Source: a virus. Taken from it: 40,074 nt of DNA. The position numbers were made by a program, and so were the translations under genes. The notes below the pieces were generated by a model, which ran no database searches, was not told the DNA's origin, and was given only the letters and a program-made list of their open reading frames with translations. Shown here one piece after another: positions 23,569 through 30,824 of the stretch (the stretch's first letter is position 1; the number at the start of each line of letters is the position of its first letter). The DNA lies in the IMG/VR virus record IMGVR_UViG_3300048996_000039, positions 1 to 40,074 of that record; one strand, 5' to 3'.

Positions 23569-23862
23569 ATGACCAAGCTGATCGTGGCCGGCCTCTGCGC
23601 GGCAGTTTTCTACTGGCTTGAGCCGGACAATCAGCGTGTCGCCGTAATCCTCGCGGCTATTGCGCTTGGCGTGTGGTCGATCGAAGAGGCGATTAGAAAA
23701 CTAGCGGGCGCCGCGGGCCATGATATTGATGAAATCAAGGCGCGGCTCAAGGCGCTAGAGGAGCACCCGCTGAACACTGCTTACATCGCCAAGGGCGTCG
23801 AGGGGCTTGTGGATGAACACAACGCGCGCAATCGTGGTCCTGATCGTGACCACGCTCCTTAG
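23569..23862 (+). CDS. Membrane protein with cytoplasmic coiled coil
   Basis: This 97-residue protein has two N-terminal membrane segments (KLIVAGLCAAVFYWLE and RVAVILAAIALGVWSIEEAI) and a hydrophilic helical C-terminus (DEIKARLKALEEHPLN) of coiled-coil type. It follows the 51-residue membrane protein after 7 bases and overlaps the secreted HNH gene by 50 bases. It probably acts at the inner membrane together with its neighbours. No family recognised. Confidence 0.6.
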   Translation: MTKLIVAGLCAAVFYWLEPDNQRVAVILAAIALGVWSIEEAIRKLAGAAGHDIDEIKARLKALEEHPLNTAYIAKGVEGLVDEHNARNRGPDRDHAP

Positions 23863-24133
23863 CGCATCTCAAGCAGGGGTGCGTTCTGCTGCCGAGCGCC
23901 TGGCCTTCATCCGCGAGAGCCCATGCCCTGCCACTGGCCTGCGCCTCGGCGCGTGTCCAGGCTATGTCGTCGACCACGTGCACCCGCTCTGCGCTGGCGG
24001 GCCTGACCACCGCAGAAACATGCAGTGGCAGGCGGTTGAAGAGGCGAAGGTGAAGGACCGGTGGGAGCGGAAGCTGTGCAGGCGCTCTACAGCCCCCCGG
24101 GCCAGTCGGCCTCGGCCGCTTCCCTCTCCCTGA
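23813..24133 (+). CDS. Secreted HNH endonuclease
   Basis: From ATG 23813 the protein has 106 residues with a typical N-terminal signal segment (NTTRAIVVLIVTTLLSASQA). The HNH site follows: CPATG and GACPGYVVDHVHPLCAGG (Cys38, Cys48, Asp54-His55), Asn69 in RRNMQWQAV and the EEAKVKDRWE helix. This is the ‘CPxTGxxxGACPGYxVDHxxPL’ pattern of small proteobacterial HNH nucleases with export signals. Acting in the periplasm, it could cut incoming DNA. It sits at the end of the repressor transcript and converges with the minus-strand HTH gene, overlapping it by 47 bases. Confidence 0.75.
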   Translation: MNTTRAIVVLIVTTLLSASQAGVRSAAERLAFIRESPCPATGLRLGACPGYVVDHVHPLCAGGPDHRRNMQWQAVEEAKVKDRWERKLCRRSTAPRASRPRPLPSP

Positions 24134-24398
24134 ATATCTCGTGCAGGGATGCTGAGCCTATGGGCTCGGTCTTGATCCCCAGCGCAAGCCAGTCGAGCGA
24201 CTCGCCATAGAGCATCGCCAACTGGCGCAGCACCGACACAGTGGGCTCTGCGCCCTGCTCCAACCTGGACACAGCCTGTCGGGACTTCGGAGGCCGAAGC
24301 GCTCTCCCGACTTCGCGCTGATTCATTTTGTTGGCCAACCGTGCCGCCTTCAACCTGGCGCCAGTCTCGCGCTGAAGCGCTTTTTCCAGTCGATCCAC
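24087..24398 (-). CDS. XRE-family HTH regulator, second immunity-region repressor candidate
   Basis: I chose GTG 24398, which has AAGG 6 nt upstream and places the helix-turn-helix at residues ~13-73 of 103 (GARLKAARLANKMNQREVG, KSRQAVSRLEQGAEPTVSV, LAMLYGESLDWLALG). The same frame stays open upstream to ATG 24590 (and TTG 24632), but that part has low GC at third positions and no recognisable domain, so I treat it as leader. The protein lacks a peptidase domain. It is transcribed away from the second operator at 24629-24661. It may be the repressor or an antirepressor-type partner of the gene at 22924. Confidence 0.6.
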   Translation of the reverse strand: MDRLEKALQRETGARLKAARLANKMNQREVGRALRPPKSRQAVSRLEQGAEPTVSVLRQLAMLYGESLDWLALGIKTEPIGSASLHEIFREREAAEADWPGGL

Positions 24399-24628
24399 AT
24401 CAGACCTTAGTTCTTTTTCATTCGCCAGCCGGCGGGTGGAAAACAGGCCAAAAAGGCCAATGCTCGCGTGGTGATACAGAGGGTAAACGCGCACGCAAAG
24501 CCGCCCTGTCGGACGCTGACAGGGAATTCCCTTCCATTCGGGTGAGGTGATCACCACTAATTCACTATCAGCCCCACTGTCGACCCGCATTACGTATCCG
24601 CATAGGTAGTTGCTGCCAGGCTGCTGAT
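24399..24628. promoter_or_regulatory. AT-richer leader of the second regulator
   Basis: This 230-bp stretch is less GC-rich than its surroundings and holds a perfect 10-bp palindrome GGTGATCACC (24546-24555). It probably contains the promoter and leader of the minus-strand HTH gene. An open frame crosses it (start ATG 24590), so an N-terminal extension of that gene cannot be excluded. Confidence 0.35.
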
Positions 24629-24661
24629 GCAAGTTTCTCTTGTATTACTAGTTTCTCTTGT
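24629..24661. promoter_or_regulatory. Operator-like 33-bp site (OL-type), second copy
   Basis: This site matches 22854-22886 at 26 of 33 bases in the same orientation, including gcaag and the core tactag. It also holds a 12-base direct repeat agtttctcttgt (24632-24643 and 24650-24661, 18-bp period). It lies between the minus HTH gene and the first gene of the plus-strand early operon, 43 bp before its ATG. It is the natural place for control of the second divergent operon. Confidence 0.65.
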
Positions 24662-24704
24662 GCAGAATAACTCCACGCCACCAAACACGGCGAGGAGCTG
24701 AAAG

Positions 24705-24902
24705 ATGGAGCAGGCAAGGCAAGTACAGGTAGAGGCGGCCGAGAAGGACCTGAGAGATCAACTCCGCGAAGCAGAGGACGACCTCGACTTCGTGCAGCGG
24801 ATGCACATCCAGTACCGCATTCCGCAAAGAGTGTGCGATGCACTTCTGAAGGTCGCACACCTCCGCGCTGCCGTCGCTGCGGCCACGGGAGCCCGCGCAT
24901 GA
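24705..24902 (+). CDS. Small coiled-coil protein, first gene of plus early operon
   Basis: This 65-residue acidic-helical protein (EAAEKDLRDQLREAEDDLDF) has a strong ribosome site (GAGGAG, 7 nt) and directly follows the second operator, so it is the first product of the plus early operon. It ends in an ATGA overlap with the next gene. By position it compares with lambda N, but it is acidic and lacks an arginine-rich RNA-binding start, so no such role is claimed. Confidence 0.6.
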   Translation: MEQARQVQVEAAEKDLRDQLREAEDDLDFVQRMHIQYRIPQRVCDALLKVAHLRAAVAAATGARA

Positions 24903-25444
24903 CCACCTCACCAAAGCCCACGGGGCAAGTACAGGTAGCGGCGGAGCACACGCATCCCATGCGGCCAGAAGTGACCGTCAGTGGCCGCCGGGTCACGGTC
25001 TCTTTCGATATGCCCTTCATGGCTGGCGATGAGTGCATCACGCCGAACCACTACGAAAAGACGACCGTTAGCTTCGTCCCCGAAGTGGGCATCCGGCTGC
25101 ACAACAACTTCGAGCGAATCGAAATTCACTGCAACGGCGCGTGGTACACGGCCAGCCACTCTCAACTGCACGGGCCCGCGCAATTCTTGCCAGACAAGGA
25201 AGCGTTTTTGACGTACTGGCTGGGACAGAAGGACCGCACTACGTTTGAGTCCCATCTCCCAAGCTTGCAGCGCATGTTCTCCGATCAGCCCGAATCCCTA
25301 TCACGGCTACGCAGTCGTCACGTCGAAATGCTCCAGCAGGAAGCCGACACAGCAAAGGCCGCGCTCGGAGCTTCCATCGTTGCCAGCACGCGGCAAATCA
25401 TGGGGCTGGAGATGGCCATCGCAAAAGTCACGGGTGTCGCATGA
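24899..25444 (+). CDS. Hypothetical early protein
   Basis: This 181-residue protein starts at ATG 24899 in an ATGA overlap. The first 100 residues are beta-rich (PEVTVSGRRVTVSFDMPF, EKTTVSFVPEVGIRLHNNF, IEIHCNGAWYTA). The C-terminal half is helical with a coiled-coil pattern (HVEMLQQEADTAKAALGAS). I recognise no family. The N-terminus shares a short GQVQVAAE stretch with the RQVQVEAAE of the preceding gene, encoded by identical DNA (caagtacaggtag), hinting at local duplication. Confidence 0.5.
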   Translation: MTTSPKPTGQVQVAAEHTHPMRPEVTVSGRRVTVSFDMPFMAGDECITPNHYEKTTVSFVPEVGIRLHNNFERIEIHCNGAWYTASHSQLHGPAQFLPDKEAFLTYWLGQKDRTTFESHLPSLQRMFSDQPESLSRLRSRHVEMLQQEADTAKAALGASIVASTRQIMGLEMAIAKVTGVA

Positions 25445-25500
25445 CCATCCACCGCATACCCACCCAGCGGGCGAACCACGAACAGGGAGAGCAGGCATGA
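25441..25500 (+). CDS. Tiny 19-codon frame in coupled chain
   Basis: This frame (TIHRIPTQRANHEQGEQA) begins in an ATGA overlap with the gene before and ends in one with the gene after. It ends in GEQA, as does the next gene, through a shared junction sequence. It may be a remnant that keeps translation coupled rather than a functional peptide. Confidence 0.35.
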   Translation: MTIHRIPTQRANHEQGEQA

Positions 25501-25760
25501 GCGAAGCAAAGCCAACGCGACCCCGCTTCAGCAAGGCGCTTGCGCTGCAAGTGTTGGACGCGAAGGTTGCCGCCATTGCCAAGCGTGAAGGATTCGACAG
25601 GGGCAACGGCACTGCGCAACTCTCACCCAAGGATCGCGCCTTCGATGCCGATATTGCTCGCGCAGTGGAGTACGGCCGCATGCGCGCCTTTGAGCAGTTC
25701 GCGGAGTCCATCGAAGAAGGATTCATCTTTGAAGCCGTTGCCACGGGAGAGCAAGCATGA
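25497..25760 (+). CDS. Hypothetical early protein
   Basis: This 87-residue protein (PRFSKALALQVLDAKVAAIA, SPKDRAFDADIARAVEYGRM) is helical and charged, starts at ATG 25497 with GGGAGAG 6 nt upstream, and ends in GEQA with an ATGA overlap. No domain recognised. Confidence 0.55.
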   Translation: MSEAKPTRPRFSKALALQVLDAKVAAIAKREGFDRGNGTAQLSPKDRAFDADIARAVEYGRMRAFEQFAESIEEGFIFEAVATGEQA

Positions 25761-26077
25761 CCGCCCAAACCTGGAGCGAGCGCTCTGTCGTCAAGGACGT
25801 TGCCAGCGTCTTTGATGCGGCAGTGCCTTCGTGCCGCTTGCGCTCGATGGACGGTTTCTTCCGCACCATCGACCTCGACGGATTGGTCATCGATTACGTC
25901 GTTGACGAGGGCCAGCCCATGACTTGGGAGCAGCCCTACATTGCGCCGCGCGTCATCTTCAAGCGCATCGAGTCGCCCAAGAAGCGCGGCGTCGACATCC
26001 TGTGGCTATTCAGCGAAGACGACCTGCGCGCCTTCAGCAACGACATCCTGTGCGGAGAGGAGGACTGTGATGGCTGA
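25757..26077 (+). CDS. Hypothetical early protein
   Basis: This 106-residue acidic protein has alternating strands and helices (SRLRSM-like SCRLRSMDGFFRTIDLDGL, RVIFKRIESPKKRGVDILW, FSEDDLRAFSNDIL). It begins in an ATGA overlap and overlaps the zinc-finger gene by 8 bases. No family recognised. Confidence 0.55.
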   Translation: MTAQTWSERSVVKDVASVFDAAVPSCRLRSMDGFFRTIDLDGLVIDYVVDEGQPMTWEQPYIAPRVIFKRIESPKKRGVDILWLFSEDDLRAFSNDILCGEEDCDG

Positions 26078-26369
26078 AGCGAAGCACACGCCAGCGGAAC
26101 TTCTCCCTTGCCCGATGTGCGGCCACCGCTCCCCCTGGGAATACGTCGGCCAGTCGGCGGCCGTGATCCGATGCAAGTGCGGCGTAGCGCTCGGCGGATC
26201 TGAGGTCCGCACCATGTACCGGCCGGATGAAGTGCCGCTCGCGCTGCAGCGGTACGTGTCTGCGCCGCCGGCGCTGCAGGAGATCGGCTACGTGTGGGTG
26301 CCTCCCACCGACTCCTTCCTTGTGCTGGGCCATACCGCCCGTTGGAATACACGAAGGGCCTCAGCATGA
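26070..26369 (+). CDS. Lar-like zinc-ribbon protein
   Basis: This 99-residue protein has a zinc ribbon (ELLPCPMCGHRSPWEY and VIRCKCGVALGGS: C-x2-C ... C-x-C) and ends with HTARWNTRRAS. The ‘LLPCPxCG ... WN.R’ pattern is that of the Lar restriction-alleviation family and related small phage proteins. Lar of Rac prophage reduces type I restriction. Whether this protein does so is inference only, as many look-alikes have no known function. Confidence 0.5.
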   Translation: MAEAKHTPAELLPCPMCGHRSPWEYVGQSAAVIRCKCGVALGGSEVRTMYRPDEVPLALQRYVSAPPALQEIGYVWVPPTDSFLVLGHTARWNTRRASA

Positions 26370-26602
26370 CTGACGATCTGCGCGCGAAGTTTGAAGCGTG
26401 GAAAGTGACACGCGCCTATGGCGAAGAGGGCGAATTCTGCGCCTTCCAAGCCGCAGCCTCCCTGTACGCCAAGGATGCGGAGAGGCTCAGGGAAGCGCTG
26501 TCGCTGCTGTACCGATATGTCGCTCAGGACCGCATCGCCGGACAGACTGATAACAACCTGCACCGGTCCGCCTGCGCTGTACTGAAAGGAGAGCCCAAGT
26601 GA
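26366..26602 (+). CDS. Hypothetical early protein
   Basis: This 78-residue helical protein (DDLRAKFEAWKVTRAYGE, ERLREALSLLYRYVAQDR) begins at ATG 26366 in an ATGA overlap and ends overlapping the next GTG start. The pattern ‘RAKFEAW...FCAFQAAASLY’ is common among small accessory phage proteins of unknown function. Confidence 0.55.
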   Translation: MTDDLRAKFEAWKVTRAYGEEGEFCAFQAAASLYAKDAERLREALSLLYRYVAQDRIAGQTDNNLHRSACAVLKGEPK

Positions 26603-26775
26603 ACCCGCTGCGCTCCCTCTGCCGCGAAGTGGCCATCTTCTACTACGAATGGGCGCTCAAGGAAATCGATCCGCAGCACGACGACGTGCCCGCGATCGTG
26701 ATTCGCCTGCGCCACCTGCTCAATGAGCGTCATGCAAAACCCTGTTTCCTTCGGAGGGCGATTCAATGGCTTTGA
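26599..26775 (+). CDS. Small hypothetical protein
   Basis: This 58-residue frame starts at GTG 26599 (GTGA overlap, GGAGAG upstream) and shows an ordered helical sequence (CREVAIFYYEWALKEIDPQH, IVIRLRHLLNE). It ends overlapping the next gene by 10 bases. Third positions are GC-rich, which supports it. No family recognised. Confidence 0.5.
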   Translation: MNPLRSLCREVAIFYYEWALKEIDPQHDDVPAIVIRLRHLLNERHAKPCFLRRAIQWL

Positions 26776-27020
26776 ATTCTCATCGTCTGAACTGCTGCGA
26801 CTTTCATGGCGATTGCCGCCAGGGCCGCGACTGCCCGCACCGCGTCAAGCACGACCTGTCCGAGGTGCTGCACGACGCCCTCGCCTACCTGAGCGCCTAT
26901 GTGCACTGGCGCTGGCACCACGAAGGCCACCGCGCGGCCAAGCGCTTCGCCCGCTCGGAACGAATCATCGCCCGCAAGCAGCGCGCCGAGCGCGCCGGCC
27001 TGCGCGGCACGCACACCTAA
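26766..27020 (+). CDS. Cys/His-rich hypothetical protein
   Basis: This 84-residue protein opens with a metal-site-like cluster (NCCDFHGDCRQGRDCPHR) and continues with a basic helical part (SAYVHWRWHHEGHRAAKRF, RSERIIARKQRAERAG). It precedes the recombination genes by 9 bases. It may bind nucleic acid. No family recognised. Confidence 0.55.
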   Translation: MALNSHRLNCCDFHGDCRQGRDCPHRVKHDLSEVLHDALAYLSAYVHWRWHHEGHRAAKRFARSERIIARKQRAERAGLRGTHT

Positions 27021-27029
27021 AGGAAGAAC

Positions 27030-27566
27030 ATGAACGACAAGACGCACTATCGCAAGGCGTTCGATTCGCCTTACCTCGCCAGCGCAGACATCGTGGAGCC
27101 CACCACGTTGACGGTGAAGTACGTCCGCCTTGAGGCTGACCGCACCAAGAAGACGAAGGACAAGTTCAACACGGCGTATTTCGCGGAGAAGGAGATTCGG
27201 CCTGGCGAACCGCTCAAGCCGATGATCCTGAACGCCACGAACAGCAAGACGATGAAGGGCTTGACGGGTTCAGCCTTCATTGACGACTGGAACGATGTTC
27301 GGATCACGGTCTACGTCGATCACGCGGTCAAGTTCGGCAAGGACATGGTGGAGGGCCTGCGCATCAGCCCGGAAGCGCCAGCGGCCCGCAAGGTGCTCGC
27401 GCCGACCGCAACGAAGGCATGGGCACGCGCCAAGGAGGCTTACAAGCGCGACGGCAATCTCGACAACGTGCTCGCCTTCGCCGATATGTCCGACGAGCAC
27501 CAGAAGCAACTGATCGCGGAATGCACTCTACCGGCAGAACGCACGGAGGAAGTAACCCATGACTGA
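27030..27566 (+). CDS. Recombination-module protein paired with exonuclease
   Basis: This 178-residue protein has SPYLASADIVEPTTLTVKY, KDKFNTAYFAEKEIRPGE, LKPMILNATNSKTMKGLTG and AFIDDWNDVRITVYVDHAV, a set of blocks I associate with a conserved phage protein found beside YqaJ-type exonuclease genes. By that linkage it may be a single-strand-binding or annealing partner, but I cannot confirm that. AAGGAAG lies before ATG 27030. It overlaps the next gene by 8 bases. Confidence 0.6.
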   Translation: MNDKTHYRKAFDSPYLASADIVEPTTLTVKYVRLEADRTKKTKDKFNTAYFAEKEIRPGEPLKPMILNATNSKTMKGLTGSAFIDDWNDVRITVYVDHAVKFGKDMVEGLRISPEAPAARKVLAPTATKAWARAKEAYKRDGNLDNVLAFADMSDEHQKQLIAECTLPAERTEEVTHD

Positions 27567-27783
27567 AGCCGCCGTTTCCATGCTGAAGAAGCTGGCGAGA
27601 GAGGCTGAGCTGCAGATCATCGAGAAGCCCGGCGGGCATTTCATGATCGTTGGAGGTCTCGTCACGGTGCACTGGTGGCCCCTGAGCCGCCGCCTCACTG
27701 CTTACGTCGATGGCGCTCCGAGCGGACGTCATCACTCCACCGCAAAGAACGTCGTCAACCTCGCCACGAAGGGGATGCCATGA
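27559..27783 (+). CDS. Small hypothetical protein before the exonuclease
   Basis: This 74-residue basic protein has a beta-hairpin-like centre (KPGGHFMIVGGLVTVHWWPL) and a C-terminal helix. It is coupled by ATGA to the exonuclease gene. Its place inside the recombination pair suggests a role there, but no family is recognised. Confidence 0.5.
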   Translation: MTEAAVSMLKKLAREAELQIIEKPGGHFMIVGGLVTVHWWPLSRRLTAYVDGAPSGRHHSTAKNVVNLATKGMP

Positions 27784-28409
27784 AGTTCCACGATGTAGAG
27801 CAGAACACGGACGAGTGGCAGGCGCTGCGTCTGGGCAAGGCCACCGCCTCGCAATTCGGCTGCTTCATGGCGAACTATGGCAACGCCTTCGGTGAGCCAG
27901 CCAAGCGCTACGCCCTCCAGATTGCATTGGAGCGGCTGACCGGCAAGAAGGCTGAATTCAGCTTCTCCAACGAACACATGGAGCGCGGCCACGAGCAAGA
28001 GCCCGTCGCCCGGATGCTCTATGCCGAAGAGCACTTCTGCGAGGTGCAGAACGGGGGCTTCTTCGATTGGGGCCAGTGGGGTGATTCGCCGGACGGGCTT
28101 GTCGGCAAGAAGGGTGTCACCGAGTTCAAGAGCGTGATCGCGCCCATCCACTACGCGAACATCCAACGCGGCAGCTACGACCCGGCCTACAAGTGGCAGC
28201 TCGTTGGGCACCTGGATTGCACGGGCCGCGAGTGGGTGGACTTCGCCTCCTACTGCTCGGACTTCCCGGAGGAATCGCGCCTGTGTGTCTACCGGCTGCA
28301 CCGCGAGGAATGCGAGGACGAGTTACGCATGCTGAACGAGCGCCGCGCGGAGTTCCTGCAGCTTGTCGTGAAGACCATGAATCAGATTCAACTGAGGCAA
28401 GCCGCATGA
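27780..28409 (+). CDS. YqaJ/lambda-exonuclease-like recombinase nuclease
   Basis: This 209-residue protein has the YqaJ nuclease motifs: NTDEWQALRLGKATAS near the start, the ERGHEQEPVARMLYAEE helix, GDSPDGLVG (Asp105) and TEFKS (Glu115, Lys117) as the PD-ExK-type catalytic core, followed by YKWQLVGHLDCTGREWVDF. It would degrade one strand of double-stranded DNA ends to make 3' tails for annealing in phage recombination. Length is typical. The neighbour at 27030 is a likely partner. Confidence 0.85.
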   Translation: MKFHDVEQNTDEWQALRLGKATASQFGCFMANYGNAFGEPAKRYALQIALERLTGKKAEFSFSNEHMERGHEQEPVARMLYAEEHFCEVQNGGFFDWGQWGDSPDGLVGKKGVTEFKSVIAPIHYANIQRGSYDPAYKWQLVGHLDCTGREWVDFASYCSDFPEESRLCVYRLHREECEDELRMLNERRAEFLQLVVKTMNQIQLRQAA

Positions 28410-28465
28410 ACGACTCCTCCCACATCGAGGCGCAGCACCAGCTGCAGGCGGAGGTGGCGGCGTGA
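28406..28465 (+). CDS. Tiny 19-codon frame in coupled chain
   Basis: This frame (NDSSHIEAQHQLQAEVAA) starts in an ATGA overlap with the exonuclease stop and ends overlapping the next GTG start. Like the frame at 25441 it may serve only to carry ribosomes between genes. Confidence 0.35.
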   Translation: MNDSSHIEAQHQLQAEVAA

Positions 28466-29247
28466 AAGAACGCCCGATCCTCTTCCAAGGAGCCATGGTG
28501 CGCGCGATCCTGGCCGGCACGAAGACGCAGACGCGGCGGGCGGCGAAGCTGGACACGATCCCGCAGCACGCCGAGTTTTCGGGCTGGCAGGACCACCGCG
28601 GGCGGCCGGCCGCGATGTTCTCATGGCCTGGTGAAGATCGTGACCAGCAGGGGCGTGTGACGTCGACCTTCAGAGGCGGGCTGTGCTGCCCCTACGGCCA
28701 GCCCGGCGACCGGCTGTGGGTGCGCGAGACCTACTTCGCCTTCGGCCGCTGGGAGACGCGGTTCAGCGCGAAGAAATGGCGCGACGAATGGCATTTCGTG
28801 GACATGACGCTCGAGTGCGATCGCGCCTACCAATACGACGCTGACGGCGCGCCGCAGATGCCAGTGCAGCAGAGGCGCAATGCTGGCGTGACGCCAGGAT
28901 GGTGGAAGCGGCCCGCGATCTTCATGCCGCGCGCCGCCAGCCGCATCACGCTGGAGGTCACCGGCGTGCGCGTGGAGCGGCTGCAGGAAATCAGCGAGGC
29001 TGATGCGATCGCCGAGGGTATCGAGCCCAACTGGCTGGGCGATCTCGCGGTGGGCAACAACGGCTTTGGCGGGCAAGGCTGGACGCCTGACAACGGGTGG
29101 AAGCACTACACGAACAGCATCGACGGCGACCCGGCCTTCACCCCTGAGGAGTCCTATCGCTCGCTGTGGGAGAGCATCAACGGCGCCGGCAGCTGGGACG
29201 CGAACCCCTGGGTGTGGGTTGTCGAATTTCGGAAGGACCACGCATGA
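28462..29247 (+). CDS. ASCH-like phage protein
   Basis: This 261-residue protein starts KERPILFQGAMVRAILAGTK, TQTRRA, the recognisable opening of a widespread phage ASCH/PUA-like family, continues with YGQPGDRLWVRETYFAFG and RAASRITLEVTGVRVERLQ, and ends SYRSLWESINGAGSWDANPW. ASCH domains are RNA-binding or nucleoside-amidohydrolase folds. Its role in phage is unknown to me. It starts at GTG 28462 and ends in an ATGA overlap with the next gene. Confidence 0.65.
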   Translation: MKERPILFQGAMVRAILAGTKTQTRRAAKLDTIPQHAEFSGWQDHRGRPAAMFSWPGEDRDQQGRVTSTFRGGLCCPYGQPGDRLWVRETYFAFGRWETRFSAKKWRDEWHFVDMTLECDRAYQYDADGAPQMPVQQRRNAGVTPGWWKRPAIFMPRAASRITLEVTGVRVERLQEISEADAIAEGIEPNWLGDLAVGNNGFGGQGWTPDNGWKHYTNSIDGDPAFTPEESYRSLWESINGAGSWDANPWVWVVEFRKDHA

Positions 29248-30824
29248 CCGAATCCCCCCGCGCCACCCCCGATCAGGGAAGCGCAGAACTGAGCGATGAG
29301 CGAATCAAAGAAATCGCTGAGGCCCAAGGCTCTTGGGGTGCCAGCTTCGGCTACACGAAGGAAAGCGACTTCGAGAAGCCGTTTATCCCGTCGCACGCTT
29401 ACTCGTTCGCCCGCGCCATCCTTGCCACCGCCACTCGGGGCGAACCCAGCGCGGAACCGGCGGGCTACATGGAGGCTTTCTACGAAATGGCCGCGATGCT
29501 TGGCGTTGAAGGAGCGCAAGCAGCTACGCCGGAGCAGGTCTACGCGGAACAGGTGAAGCCTGCGCTGGAGCGGCTGCAGCAGCGCGCGGAAGCCAACGAG
29601 GAGGCTTACCTGAACATGCGCGACTGGGCCAAGATGAACGGGCTGGATACGACCGCGTACAACGCCACTCAGCCCGCACCCGGCGCGGAACCGGAACTGC
29701 CGCCGTTGCCGCTGATCGCCATGGAGGACTGCCTGCCCTACGACGCGATTGGCGTTCCCGGCTATCCCGTGAGCTACGTGCGGGAGTACGCGACGAACTA
29801 CGCCAAGACAGCACTCGCAGCCCGTGTCACCGCCACTCAGGGCGCACCAACCCCAGCACAGCCGGCCTGTGACCGCAAGCGCATGGAGTTGCTGTTGTCG
29901 GACTACCGGCACGCACTTCTAAGCACCGACCACGACCGCTACCAGCGAGCAGGGGTCGCATACGCGGCATTGCTTTCTATGGCCGCCACTGGCATCCACC
30001 CCACTCCACCCCAGGCACAGGGCAGCGAAGAAAACAGCGCTGGGGCAGTGCGTGCGTGTCGCTACACCAACAAGCCCGGCGGCGCGTGCTGGCGCAAGGG
30101 CAAAGCTGTTGAGCTGTGCACTTGTCATGGCATGACCGATGAACAGGTCGACGCCGTTGTAGCCAAGAATTGCCCACCTACCCCAGCACAGGCGGTTGAG
30201 CGCGTGCAGATTGGCGGCGTAGTGCTGCCCGGCATCAGTGGCGAGGAATACGACGAGCCCGAATTCGTGGAGCGACCCGGCGCGCTGGAGCTTTTGCAGG
30301 AGCGGCTGGTGCGCAACGGCAAGGACCGTCACTTGGCCGTGTTCGTGGAAGTGCCTGGCACCGCAGTTGATGCAGGAAAGACGGGGGAGTCTGCCGCCTC
30401 CAGCGTATACGAAGTGCTGCGCGAACTGTACGAAGCGGTAAGCGCTCCTTTTCCGCCTGGAAAGCAGGGAGCGGCTGCCCAGAATGATTGGTCTGAGCGT
30501 AAAGCCGCCGCACTGGAAAGCGCCCGCTCCCTCATCGAATCTGGAGTGTCTGCCGCATCCAGCGCAATGGGGGATGACGGGTGGAAGCCGATGGACAGTG
30601 CACCTCTGTCCGGCGAGTTCCTGGCGGCCATAGAGGTGAGGCACGGCGGCGGTAAAGGGCCAATCCTCTGGCACCAACACGTCCTAATGATCGATGACGA
30701 GACAGGCGGGGTGCACCACGACTACGAGCAAGGCTGGGACTTGGAGGACTACGCTGGCTGGCGGCCGCTCCTTCCGTCTCCCGCTGCCGCATCCCAGTCG
30801 AACAAGAGTGAGGACAAGCGATGA
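29244..30824 (+). CDS. Large mosaic accessory protein with DUF551-like C-terminus
   Basis: This 526-residue protein is long for this operon and looks assembled from several short modules joined by Ala/Pro-rich linkers (ATRGEPSAEPAGYM, TQPAPGAEPELPPLP, ATQGAPTPAQP). An N-terminal module has AEAQGSWGASFGYTKESDF, the centre has small Cys/His-containing segments (ACRYTNKPGGACWRKGKA, VELCTCHGM), and the last ~80 residues (DGWKPMDSAPLSGEFLAAIE ... YAGWRPLLPSP) match the DUF551 pattern also seen in the gene at 36402. No enzyme motif is visible. It may have grown by fusion of neighbouring small accessory genes. Confidence 0.6.
   Translation: MTESPRATPDQGSAELSDERIKEIAEAQGSWGASFGYTKESDFEKPFIPSHAYSFARAILATATRGEPSAEPAGYMEAFYEMAAMLGVEGAQAATPEQVYAEQVKPALERLQQRAEANEEAYLNMRDWAKMNGLDTTAYNATQPAPGAEPELPPLPLIAMEDCLPYDAIGVPGYPVSYVREYATNYAKTALAARVTATQGAPTPAQPACDRKRMELLLSDYRHALLSTDHDRYQRAGVAYAALLSMAATGIHPTPPQAQGSEENSAGAVRACRYTNKPGGACWRKGKAVELCTCHGMTDEQVDAVVAKNCPPTPAQAVERVQIGGVVLPGISGEEYDEPEFVERPGALELLQERLVRNGKDRHLAVFVEVPGTAVDAGKTGESAASSVYEVLRELYEAVSAPFPPGKQGAAAQNDWSERKAAALESARSLIESGVSAASSAMGDDGWKPMDSAPLSGEFLAAIEVRHGGGKGPILWHQHVLMIDDETGGVHHDYEQGWDLEDYAGWRPLLPSPAAASQSNKSEDKR

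Noticed and set aside
24399-24632. N-terminal domain of the second HTH regulator (start at 24590 or 24632)
   Set aside because: Third codon positions are not GC-biased, there is no ribosome site, and the TTG start would lie in the operator. Kept as an alternative start in the gene entry.
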